Below are positions 19,086 through 28,811 of a stretch of 64,000 nt of DNA, piece by piece (position 1 is the stretch's first letter; the number at the start of each line of letters is the position of its first letter). Made by a program: the position numbers and the translations under genes. The stretch spans positions 87,596-151,595 of the forward strand of contig VAYN01000018.1 in NCBI GenBank assembly GCA_005885405.1, in the 5' to 3' direction. The stretch is from Actinomycetota bacterium. Lineage in GTDB: Bacteria; Actinomycetota; Thermoleophilia; Solirubrobacterales; 70-9. Under the pieces are notes generated by a model. The model ran no database searches and had not been told where the DNA came from. It saw only the letters and a list, made by a program, of their open reading frames with translations.

Positions 19086-21230
19086 CTACTTGATGAACAG
19101 CATCTCCTCGTACTTCGGCAGCGGCCAGAGCTCGTCGGCGACGACGCTCTCGAGCTTGTCGGCCGCCTCGCGGACGTTGTCCATCGCCGCCAGCTGCTTG
19201 TCGCGGGCGTGAACCGCCATCTCCAGGCCCTCGAGGCCCGGGTCGGCATTGGCGGCTTCGAGCTCGCCGAGGCCGGCGACTAGCTCGTCGACGAGGCCGC
19301 GGACCTCGCCCTCGATCGCCGAGACCCCGGACTCGCCGATCAGGGCGAGGTAGCGCAGGGCGGCGGGCAGGATCATCGTCTTCGCGATCGAGAAGGTCGT
19401 CTCCGCCTCGATGTTGGCGCGGAGCCAGTACTGCTCGACCCAAACCTCGTAGCGGGACTCGAGCTCCGCTTTCGAGAGCACGTGGTAGTTCTCGAAGGCC
19501 TGCACGGTGCTGTCAGCGAGGACCTCCGGCAGCGCGTCCGGCGTCGTGCGCAGGTTCTTCAGCCCGCGCCGCTCGGCCTCCTGGTGCCACTCCTCGGAGT
19601 AGTTGTCGCCGCCGAAGCAGATCTGCTTATTGGCGAGGTAGGACTCTTTGACGATCTCGATCACGGCCTGCGGCATCTCCTCGCCGCCGTCCAGCTTCGC
19701 CTCGAGTTTGCCGGCGAGCTCGTCGATCGCCTCGGCCGCGATCGTGTTGAGGACCGTGTTCGGGAAGCCGAGCGACATGCTCGATCCCAGCGCCCGGAAC
19801 TCGAATTTGTTGCCGGTGAAGGCAAACGGCGAGGTCCGGTTGCGGTCGCCGCCGTGCATCGGCAGCGGCGGCAGCACCTGCGCCCCGAGGTCGAGGAAGG
19901 AGGCCGGGGTGTTGGGGTCGCCGAGGCCGGTCGCGATCGCCTCGAAGACTTTTTCCAGCTCGGCACCGAGGAAGATCGAGATGATCGCCGGCGGCGCCTC
20001 GTTCGCTCCGAGGCGGTGGTCCTGGCCGATGTTCGCGACCGAGGCGCGCAGCAGCCCCTGGTGCTTGTTAACCGCCTGAATCACCGCGGTGCAGAAGAAC
20101 AGGAAGTGGATGTTGTCCGCCGGCGTCTCGCCCGGGTTCAGCAGGTTGGCGCCGGTGTCGGTCCCCATCGACCAGTTGTTGTGCTTGCCGGAGCCGTTGA
20201 CGCCGGCGAAGGGCTTCTCGTGCAGGAGGCAGACGAGCCCGTAGCGGCGGGCGACGTTTTCCAGCGTCTGCATCAGCAGCTGCTGGTGGTCGGAGCCGAC
20301 GTTGGAGTTCTCGAAGATCGGCGCGATCTCGTACTGCGCCGGCGCCACCTCGTTGTGGCGGGTCTTGACCGGGATCCCGAGCTTGCGCATCTCCAGCTCG
20401 GACTCGAGCATGAAGGCGAGTACCCGCTCCGGGATCGACCCGAAGTAGTGGTCGTCGAGCTCATGGCCCTTTGGCGGCTTGGCGCCGAAGAGGGTGCGCC
20501 CGGTTGCGATCAGGTCGGGTCGCTCGAAGAAGTACTGCTCGTCGATCAGAAAGTACTCCTGCTCGGGGCCGACGGTGGTGAAGACGCGCTGGCTCTCTTC
20601 GTCGCCGAGCAACCGCAGCGCCTTGATCGCCGAGCGCGAGAGCGCATCCATCGAGCGCAGCAGCGGGATCTTGGCGTCGAGCGCCTCGCCGGTCCAGGAA
20701 GCAAACGCGGTCGGGATGCAGAGCAGCGCCCCGTTCGGGTTCTCGAGGATGAAGGCGGGGCTGGTCGGGTCCCAGGCGGTGTAGCCGCGGGCCTCGAAGG
20801 TGGCGCGGACGCCGCCGGTGGGGAAGGAGGAGGCGTCGGGCTCGCCCTGGATCAGCTCCTTGCCGGAGAAGCCGGCGATCGCCTCGCCTTCGCCGCCGGG
20901 CTCAAAGAAGGAGTCGTGCTTCTCCGCGGTGGCGCCGGTCAGCGGCTGGAACATGTGGGTGTAGTGGGTGGCGCCGTTCTCCAGCGCCCACTCCTTCATC
21001 GCCTCGGCGACGGCGTCGGCCAGGCTCGGGTCGAGCGCCTCGCCGCCCTCCAGGGTGGTCTGCAGCTTCTCGAAGACATCCTGCGGCAAGCGCTCCTTCT
21101 GCACGGAGGCGGAGAAGACGTTCTGGCCGAAGGGGTTGTTCTCCGGAAGGGTCAGGTCCTGCGCGCCGAGGGCTCCTCCGTTGGAGCTCCACTGGGCTGC
21201 GGTCACGTTCTGCTGGCGAATGCGAGTCAT
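19086..21230 (-). CDS. glnN: Glutamine synthetase type III
   Basis: 714 aa, the length of GSIII rather than the approx 450-aa GSI. GSIII landmarks are present: [16 protein letters not shown] at the N-terminus, [48 protein letters not shown] and NLANKQ-like [19 protein letters not shown]. It makes glutamine from glutamate, ammonia and ATP. It complements the amt-glnK module 11 kb away. No GSI gene is in view. The leader is about 80 nt with a GC hairpin (21258-21276), and the promoter region carries a 7-bp-arm palindrome. Both suggest nitrogen control. Confidence 0.96.
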   Translation of the reverse strand: MTRIRQQNVTAAQWSSNGGALGAQDLTLPENNPFGQNVFSASVQKERLPQDVFEKLQTTLEGGEALDPSLADAVAEAMKEWALENGATHYTHMFQPLTGATAEKHDSFFEPGGEGEAIAGFSGKELIQGEPDASSFPTGGVRATFEARGYTAWDPTSPAFILENPNGALLCIPTAFASWTGEALDAKIPLLRSMDALSRSAIKALRLLGDEESQRVFTTVGPEQEYFLIDEQYFFERPDLIATGRTLFGAKPPKGHELDDHYFGSIPERVLAFMLESELEMRKLGIPVKTRHNEVAPAQYEIAPIFENSNVGSDHQQLLMQTLENVARRYGLVCLLHEKPFAGVNGSGKHNNWSMGTDTGANLLNPGETPADNIHFLFFCTAVIQAVNKHQGLLRASVANIGQDHRLGANEAPPAIISIFLGAELEKVFEAIATGLGDPNTPASFLDLGAQVLPPLPMHGGDRNRTSPFAFTGNKFEFRALGSSMSLGFPNTVLNTIAAEAIDELAGKLEAKLDGGEEMPQAVIEIVKESYLANKQICFGGDNYSEEWHQEAERRGLKNLRTTPDALPEVLADSTVQAFENYHVLSKAELESRYEVWVEQYWLRANIEAETTFSIAKTMILPAALRYLALIGESGVSAIEGEVRGLVDELVAGLGELEAANADPGLEGLEMAVHARDKQLAAMDNVREAADKLESVVADELWPLPKYEEMLFIK

Positions 21231-21257
21231 CGGTTCGGGTTCTCTCCCACTTATGCG

Positions 21258-21276
21258 CGCGCTCGTGGCGAGCGCG
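21258..21276 (-). other. Hairpin in the glnN leader
   Basis: Perfect 8-bp stem CGCGCTCG/CGAGCGCG with a 3-nt loop, 28 bases before the start codon on the minus strand. There is no T-run, so it is not a classic terminator; a role in translation or RNA stability is possible. Confidence 0.45.
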
Positions 21277-21319
21277 GTCGGTTTGAAGTCTCAGTCCCTC
21301 GAAAAGAGCATCACAGAGC

Positions 21320-21362
21320 CTAATAGGGCCTCGGTGATCGCGCTTTTGTACCGCCGTACAAA
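21320..21362 (-). promoter_or_regulatory. glnN promoter region with operator palindrome
   Basis: TATTAG (21325-21320, minus strand) fits a -10 box. About 20 bp upstream lies TTTGTAC-CGCC-GTACAAA (21345-21362), perfect 7-bp arms that overlap the -35 position. It is a candidate site for a nitrogen regulator. It does not match the CTR/TNR-type consensus I remember for any named regulator well enough to name one. Confidence 0.5.
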
Positions 21363-21393
21363 GCTGTGAGGGAGGCGCTTGTCCGCGGTGTCG

Positions 21394-21924
21394 CTAGGCG
21401 AGCGGCGTGGCGCTGAAGAGGCCGAGCGGGTGGCGCAGGCGGAAGCCGCCGGTGGGGCGCATCTGCTCGCTCCAACCGGGGCCGCTGCGGTCGCCGTCTT
21501 CGCTGTAGGAGGTGTCCCAGCGGAGGCCGGCGATCACCGCGAAGACGTGTTCCTTATTGGCGTAGATGCGGACCCAGGAGCCGCCGCCCCCGCCGCCCCA
21601 GCGCATGAATCCGGTCGAGTCCAGCGGCGATTCGAGCAGGCCGGCAGCGTGCATCACGTAGCTGACCGAGCCCGAGCAGTCATAGCCGCGGGAGTTCCAA
21701 CTGCGGTGTCCGCCGCCCCAGACGTAGGGACGGTGTCGGATCCGGTTTGCGGCTTCGATCATCGCCTTGACCGCGGGCGGGGCGGAGGCTGGGGCGACGG
21801 CGCGGCCTCCGGGCGTCAGCGTCGCCGCCGGGACCGCAGCCGAGGCCTGCGCGGCGCCGAGCAGGACACCACCGCAGAGCAGCGCGCACACCATCGTCGT
21901 CAGCAGCTTCCCCCACCTTCGCAT
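21394..21924 (-). CDS. Secreted NlpC/P60-like protein
   Basis: 176 aa. A signal peptide (LLTTMVCALLCGGVLLGAAQASA) and an Ala/Pro linker precede a compact NlpC/P60-like domain: RPYVWGGGH, YDCSGSVSYVMHAAGLL (catalytic Cys) and EHVFAVIAGLRWD (His). Such enzymes cut cell-wall peptides, or have other amidase-type roles when the His context is altered; here the usual HVGIY reads HVFAVI. It lies just downstream of the TetR gene on the minus strand, with 24 bp between. Confidence 0.82.
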   Translation of the reverse strand: MRRWGKLLTTMVCALLCGGVLLGAAQASAAVPAATLTPGGRAVAPASAPPAVKAMIEAANRIRHRPYVWGGGHRSWNSRGYDCSGSVSYVMHAAGLLESPLDSTGFMRWGGGGGGSWVRIYANKEHVFAVIAGLRWDTSYSEDGDRSGPGWSEQMRPTGGFRLRHPLGLFSATPLA

Positions 21925-21948
21925 GAGGGATCTGTATCGACGCCTGGC

Positions 21949-22554
21949 TTAAGAGACTTGAGGGAGCTCCGGCGGTGAGCCGGTCGCGATCAGCGAGCCC
22001 ATCAGCACCCCGAGTAGGAGGTCCCGCAGCTCCTCACGCTCAATATCGCGATGCTCGATCCAGTTGAGGCAGGCGCCGTCCATGAACCAGAGCCAGCCGC
22101 TGACCGCCGTCCGCGCCTTCGGCGGGGCGCCGGCCGGGTAGAGGCCGGAGAGGATCCGCTCCGCAGTCGCCCGCCGCACCTCTTCGACTAGGTCGCGGAT
22201 CTCCGCCACCGCGGTCGCGCTCTGGATCAGGTTGCGGTAGGCGCCGGAGTTCTCCTCGACCAGGCCGAGGAAGGCGTCGAGGCTCGCGGTCAGCTGCTCG
22301 ACGGGGGGGAGGTTCGGGTCGGGTTCGGTGCGCACCCGCAGGCGCTCGGCCCAGGCGCTCAGGGTCTCCTCAAAAAACGCCTGCTTGCTGGGGAAATAGT
22401 GGTAGAGCAGCGCCTTCGAGATCCCTACCTCGGTGGCGATCTTGTTCATCGAGAGCTCGTCGTAGCGGTGGCTGGTGAAGAGCTCGGCGCCGCGCTCGAG
22501 GAGCTGCGCGCGGCGCTCGTCGACGTCCATGCGGCGGTAGGAGGGCTCGCTCAT
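21949..22554 (-). CDS. TetR-family transcriptional regulator
   Basis: 201 aa. The HTH is RRAQLLERGAELFTSHRYDELSMNKIATEVGISKALLYHYFPSKQAFF. The C-terminal domain is all-helical with SGAYRNLIQSATAV and a Trp-rich helix (GWLWFMDGACLNWIEH). It is divergent from the DUF2339 gene. Two operator-like sites lie between the genes, so autoregulation and control of the divergent gene are likely. The ATG at 22554 is the first in frame. The NlpC/P60-like gene follows in the same direction. Confidence 0.92.
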   Translation of the reverse strand: MSEPSYRRMDVDERRAQLLERGAELFTSHRYDELSMNKIATEVGISKALLYHYFPSKQAFFEETLSAWAERLRVRTEPDPNLPPVEQLTASLDAFLGLVEENSGAYRNLIQSATAVAEIRDLVEEVRRATAERILSGLYPAGAPPKARTAVSGWLWFMDGACLNWIEHRDIEREELRDLLLGVLMGSLIATGSPPELPQVS

Positions 22555-22576
22555 GTGACGGGAGTGTAGCGGCTTA

Positions 22577-22622
22577 TTGACCGATGGTTGACAAGATTGC
22601 TACGGTGTTGACCGTCGGTCAA
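22577..22622. promoter_or_regulatory. Twin TetR operator sites between tetR and DUF2339 genes
   Basis: A perfect site TTGACCG-T-CGGTCAA lies at 22608-22622. A degenerate copy (TTGACCGATGGTTGA) lies at 22577-22591. The outer 10 bases TTATTGACCG and CGGTCAATAA form an inverted pair. The spacing places both promoters under the same repressor. Confidence 0.68.
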
Positions 22623-22672
22623 TAAGCACCCAGATCATCAACCCCAGATCGTCAACAGAACAAGGAGAAGCC

Positions 22673-24379
22673 ATGAACGACGACTACGTCCCGCCCGCAT
22701 TCCGTCACCGCTCCGAGCCCCCGCCCAGCCCACCCCCGCCGGATCACCGGCCGCCGCCTCCCCCGTCGATGAACCCGATCTCCAGGATCGAGTTCGAGCG
22801 CCTCTTCGGCGGCCGCGTCTTCGCCTGGATGGGAGGCCTCGCCGTCCTCCTCGGGGTCGTCTTCTTCCTGCGCTCGGCTGTCGACAGCAGTTGGTTCACC
22901 GAGGAGGTCCGCACCCTGATGGGGGCCGTGGGTTCCTTCTTGCTCCTCGTCTTCGGCGTCTGGCTGCACGAACGCCGAGGTCATATGGAGGTCGCGCGGG
23001 CCTTGGTCGCCGCGGCGATCCCGGGCTTATTTGCGACGACCGTCGTCGCCACCCAGACCTACGACCTAATCTCACCGGTGATCGGACTCGAGGCGGCGGC
23101 CCTGATCGGCGTCATCGGCGTCTTCCTCGCCGTGCGCTGGTCCTCGATGCTCGTCGGCAGCGTCGGCATGCTCGGCGCCCTGGCGGCGCCGATGCTGACT
23201 GGGACGACCTCCGAGGGCGGCTCGATCGCCTTCGTCGCGATGGCGCTCGCCGCCAGCGTCGGCGTCCTACTCTGGCAGCGCTGGAACTGGTTGTCGCTGG
23301 GCGCCTTCGCAGTCTCGGCGCCGCAGCTGGCCGATTGGGTGTGGACGAACAAGACGGAGGAGTCGACGCTCCTCATCCTCGCCGTCCTGATCGGGTTCTG
23401 GGTTCTCTACGCGGCCGCGGCCTTCGGCTACGAGCTGCGCAAGCGCGACGAGGAGAAGCTCCCCGCCGCCTCCTGGCTCCTGCTGCTGGCGAGTAGCACC
23501 TTGATCCTCGGCCTCGGCGGTTATGTCCTCGACCGAGTCGACGACCAGGTTGGCCTCAACGTCTGGATCTTCGGCTTCGCCGGCGCTCACCTCCTGCTCG
23601 GCGAGATCGCCAGGCGCTTTGGGGTCCACCGCGAAGTCGGCTCGCTGCTGACCGGCGGCGGGATCGGCCTCGCCAGTTTCGGGGTCGCCCACGCCTTCGA
23701 CGGCCCGACCGTGGTTGCCGCCTGGAGCGCCCTCGCCGCCGCGCTTGCCTTCGTGGCAACCCGCGCCGACGCAACGCCAAGCCCGGCGCTGTCCAACTCC
23801 GAGCGGCTGTGGGTGCTGTCCCTGGTCTTCCTCGGCCTGGGCATCGCCCACGTGCTCTTTGTCGAGGCGCCGCCGGTCGCGATCGCGCAAGGGGTCGACG
23901 ACCTCGGCGCCTCGCTGGTGGCGATCGCCTGCTGTGGCGCCGCCTCCGTCGCCTGCTGGTGGTTCGGCCGGGATATCGAGCCGACTACGGCGACCGTGGT
24001 CGGCTTCGTCGGCAGCGCCTCGTTCGTCTACCTCGGTTCGGTCGCGATCATTGATGCGATCGGCGTCAGCGACGCCGGCAACGCCGGTGAGGTCGGCCAG
24101 GCCTGGATGTCTGCCTTCTGGGCGGCAACGGGCCTCGGGGCGATCGTCTTCGGGATGGTGCGGCGGGCGCCGAACGTGCGCCTCGGCGGCCTCGCCCTGC
24201 TGGCGGTCACGATCGTCAAGGTCTGGACCTACGACCTCTCCGAGCTCGAGGACATCGCCCGCGCGATCTCCTTCATCGGCCTCGGGCTGCTGCTGCTGGC
24301 CGGCGCCTTCGCCTACCAGCGGTTCAAGCCCAGCAAGGAGGAAGAGGCCGAAGAAGCGTTCGAGGAGGAGCTCGCCTAG
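22673..24379 (+). CDS. DUF2339 polytopic membrane protein
   Basis: 568 aa. A Pro-rich cytoplasmic N-terminus (about 1-35) is followed by about 14 hydrophobic segments. The family entry region is visible as EFERLFGGRVFAWMGGLAVLLGVVFFLRSAVD, and the exit as DLSELEDIARAISFIGLGLLLLAGAFAYQRF. An acidic tail ends the protein. AAGGAG lies 5 bases before ATG 22673. Function of the family is unknown; the fold suggests an integral membrane transporter or sensor. The divergent TetR gene and twin operators indicate that its expression is switched by a ligand. Confidence 0.9.
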   Translation: MNDDYVPPAFRHRSEPPPSPPPPDHRPPPPPSMNPISRIEFERLFGGRVFAWMGGLAVLLGVVFFLRSAVDSSWFTEEVRTLMGAVGSFLLLVFGVWLHERRGHMEVARALVAAAIPGLFATTVVATQTYDLISPVIGLEAAALIGVIGVFLAVRWSSMLVGSVGMLGALAAPMLTGTTSEGGSIAFVAMALAASVGVLLWQRWNWLSLGAFAVSAPQLADWVWTNKTEESTLLILAVLIGFWVLYAAAAFGYELRKRDEEKLPAASWLLLLASSTLILGLGGYVLDRVDDQVGLNVWIFGFAGAHLLLGEIARRFGVHREVGSLLTGGGIGLASFGVAHAFDGPTVVAAWSALAAALAFVATRADATPSPALSNSERLWVLSLVFLGLGIAHVLFVEAPPVAIAQGVDDLGASLVAIACCGAASVACWWFGRDIEPTTATVVGFVGSASFVYLGSVAIIDAIGVSDAGNAGEVGQAWMSAFWAATGLGAIVFGMVRRAPNVRLGGLALLAVTIVKVWTYDLSELEDIARAISFIGLGLLLLAGAFAYQRFKPSKEEEAEEAFEEELA

Positions 24380-24471
24380 GCCGATCAGCGGGAGCCGCGG
24401 GCATCTCTATAGCCTGCGGTTCCCGCGGCCTCGCCGCCCTACAAAGCCAAAACAGTGGAGGAAGCCTCTTA

Positions 24472-26456
<1,985 letters not shown>

Positions 26457-26472
<16 letters not shown>

Positions 26473-27221
26473 CGATCTCAAGCGAGTTGGAGTGCCTGGC
26501 CGAGTTGCTCGGCCGGGCGCGCTCCGCCGTCGCCCTGACCGGGGCCGGCGTCTCGGTGCCGTCGGGGATTCCGGACTTCCGGACGCCGGAGACGGGCCTG
26601 TGGGCGAAGGTCGACCCGATGGAGGTCGCCCACATCGACGTCTTCGAGCACGAGCCGGAGCGGTTTTGGTCCTACTACCGGCCGCGTTTCGAAGTGCTCG
26701 GGGACAAACAGCCGAACCGCGCCCACGAGGTGCTGGCCGAGCTTGAGCGCCGCGGCCTGATCGAGGGCTTGATCACGCAGAACATCGACCGCCTGCACCG
26801 GGCGGCGGGCTCTAAGAACGTCGTCGAGGTGCACGGATCGATCGAGACCTCCTCCTGCAGGACCTGCGCCGCGTCCTTCGAGCTCGAGGAGATGGACGGG
26901 CTCTTCGACGAGCGCGGCGTCGCGGTCTGCTCCGTCTGCCGCGGCGCGGTCAAACCCGACGTCGTCCTCTTCGGCGAGTTGCTGCCGGAGAGCGCGATGG
27001 CGCGGGCGAGCGAACTGGCCGAGCGGGCCGACCTGATCCTCTGCGTCGGCTCCTCGTTGGCTGTCTACCCGGTGGCGGGCCTGCCGCAAGTCACCCTCGA
27101 CCGCGGTGGCCGGCTCGCGATCATCACCAAGGGCGCGACTCCCTACGACGCCGACGCCGAGCTGAAGCTCGAGGGCGAGGTCGACGAGGAGCTCGCCGCG
27201 TTGCTGGCGGCGCTCGGCTGA
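26457..27221 (+). CDS. Sir2-family NAD-dependent protein deacylase
   Basis: 254 aa if begun at GTG 26457, which overlaps the upstream gene by 16 bp. TTG 26487 is an alternative; the track's start at 26280 lies inside the previous gene. Sirtuin motifs: ALTGAGVSVPSGIPDFRTP, ITQNIDRLHRAAG, the catalytic His in VVEVHGS, the zinc-binding CRTC...CSVC pair, KPDVVLFGELLP and VGSSLAVYPVAGL. It removes acyl groups from lysine using NAD. Its position right after an acyl-CoA enzyme fits control of acyl-CoA metabolism by deacylation; this is inference. The downstream HAD gene overlaps at TGATG. Confidence 0.92.
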
Positions 27222-27874
27222 TGGTCTCCTCGCCCGACGCGGTCGTCTTCGACAACGACGGCCTCCTGCGCGATACCGAGTCGGTCTGGACCAGGGCCGA
27301 GGAAGACCTCTTCGAGCGCCGGGGGCTGGAGTTCACGCCGGCGGACAAGCGCAAGCTGGTCGGCACCTCGGCCGAGATCGCCGGCGGCATCCTCGAGCAG
27401 CGCCTCGGCGAACCGGGGCGGGCGGCGGAGCTGATCGAGGAGCTGAACGCGCTCGTCGTCGCCGAGCTCGAGCACGGGGTGGATGCGATGGTCGGCGCCC
27501 GCGAGCTGCTCGAGAAGCTGCGCGAGCGCGACACCCCGCTCGGGCTCGTCTCCAACTCGCCATTGCGCTTCGTCCAGCGCTCGATCGAGATCGTCGGCCT
27601 CGGCCACCACTTCGACGTCATTCTCAGTGCGCACGAGGTGGCGGCGCCGAAGCCCGCCCCCGATCCCTACCTGGAGGCCTGCCGGCGGCTCGGGGTCGAG
27701 CCGGGGCCATCGGTGGTGGCGCTGGAGGACTCCCCAACCGGCGTGGCGGCGGCGCGGGCCGCAGGTCTGACCGTGATCGGCGTTCCGTCGATCGAGGGGA
27801 TCGCTCTGGAAGAGGCGCACCACATCGCCGGGACGCTGCTGGACGAAGTGATCATGCACCACCTCGCTCTCTAA
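27221..27874 (+). CDS. HAD-superfamily hydrolase (beta-phosphoglucomutase-like)
   Basis: 217 aa. Motif I is VVFDNDGLLRDTE (nucleophile and acid Asp), motif II is LVSNSP, and motifs III and IV are KPAPDPYLEAC and VALEDSPTGVAAARAAGLTVIGVPS. The cap region matches the beta-PGM/phosphatase-like subgroup. The ATG overlaps the sirtuin stop codon (TGATG), so translation is coupled. The substrate is not predictable; such enzymes act on small phosphorylated metabolites. Confidence 0.9.
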   Translation: MVSSPDAVVFDNDGLLRDTESVWTRAEEDLFERRGLEFTPADKRKLVGTSAEIAGGILEQRLGEPGRAAELIEELNALVVAELEHGVDAMVGARELLEKLRERDTPLGLVSNSPLRFVQRSIEIVGLGHHFDVILSAHEVAAPKPAPDPYLEACRRLGVEPGPSVVALEDSPTGVAAARAAGLTVIGVPSIEGIALEEAHHIAGTLLDEVIMHHLAL

Positions 27875-27878
27875 GACT

Positions 27879-27901
27879 CTAATCCTCAGGTAGAGGGTTA
27901 G
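27879..27901. terminator. Hairpin between convergent genes
   Basis: CTAATCCTC-AGGTA-GAGGGTTAG (8 of 9 bp paired) sits exactly between the HAD stop codon and the stop of the minus-strand gene. It is a likely bidirectional transcription end, though without a T-run. Confidence 0.5.
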
Positions 27902-28773
27902 CCTCGAAGGACGCGACGTCGCCGCAGGATCCGCTCGCAGATTTCCAACAGATCTTTGACGTCCTGCCGCTGCTCGGGAGCCAGCTCCCCGCCGAGCGCC
28001 GCGTTCGCGGCCTCGCCGGCTTTCGCTTTCCGCTCCTGCAGCGCTCCCATGTCCTTCTCATGGCCTAGGTCGGCAAGGGCGTCCTTGAGCTCGGCCAGCA
28101 ATGCCTCCAGGCCGACCCGCAGCTGCAGCGTCGCCTCGCGGTCGCGGCCGGCGTCGAGGTCGGCGCGGGCGCGGAGGAGGAGGGTCTCGCAGGCGTCGGC
28201 CGATTCCCGGCCTCCGAGCATGGCGGCGACGCGTTCCTGGGGCCGCAGCTCTTCTTCGCGGCGGCGCCGGCGGGAGGCGCCGGGACCGGCCTCTACCTGC
28301 CGCGCCTCGCTGAATTTGCCGGCGGCGGTCTCCTCGCCGCTGCCGTAGCCGATCAGGACGCGCTCGGCCCCCTCGGCGGCAAGCTCGCGGCGGGAGTGCG
28401 GGTTGGCGCTGGCCAGCGCCTGCGCGTGCAGGGCGCGGTTCAAGAGCCCGAGGCCCTCCTCGACGAGGACGTCGACCGTGTCCTCGGCCTCGCAGGCTTC
28501 GTCGAGCCAGCGGGAAGCCGCCTCCTCCTCTTCGAAGGGGGCGAAGGCGCGGATCGCCGTCGCCCGCGTCAGGACGAGCGCCTTCGGCTCGCTCTCAGCC
28601 TCGGCCTTGCGCGGCCGGCGGCGCCGCCGGCCGCCGGCGAGGGGGGCGCCGATCCGCTGCAGGACGAGGACGCTCTCCTCGCCTGACTCAGGATCTCGGG
28701 ACAGGTAGCGGCCGTCGGCCAGCGGTAGGGGGCCGGCGAAATCGAACTGGACGAATCCGAATAGCTTGGACAG
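27898..28773 (-). CDS. Conserved hypothetical protein (non-canonical start)
   Basis: 291 aa. The track gives only the part after TTG 28443, but the frame is open upstream and protein-like to 28773: LSKLFGFVQFDFAGPLPLADGRYL. A TGA lies a few codons further upstream and no ATG/GTG/TTG falls in between. The start is therefore probably CTG 28773, with GGGGAG 10 bases upstream. Features are an LFGFVQFDFAG N-terminus, an RRRRRPRK basic patch near residue 55, and a C-terminal helical region (ESADACETLLLRARADLDAGRDREATLQLRVGLEALLAEL) with a repeating heptad look. It follows the wall-hydrolase gene on the same strand by 38 bp. Function unknown. Confidence 0.68.
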   Translation of the reverse strand: MSKLFGFVQFDFAGPLPLADGRYLSRDPESGEESVLVLQRIGAPLAGGRRRRRPRKAEAESEPKALVLTRATAIRAFAPFEEEEAASRWLDEACEAEDTVDVLVEEGLGLLNRALHAQALASANPHSRRELAAEGAERVLIGYGSGEETAAGKFSEARQVEAGPGASRRRRREEELRPQERVAAMLGGRESADACETLLLRARADLDAGRDREATLQLRVGLEALLAELKDALADLGHEKDMGALQERKAKAGEAANAALGGELAPEQRQDVKDLLEICERILRRRRVLRG

Positions 28774-28811
28774 GGCCCGGATTCTCCCCGTTCAGCGGAT
28801 CGGCTGCGAGT

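Noticed and set aside
19482-21323. 613-aa plus-strand ORF opposite glnN
   Set aside because: Shadow frame of the glutamine synthetase III gene.
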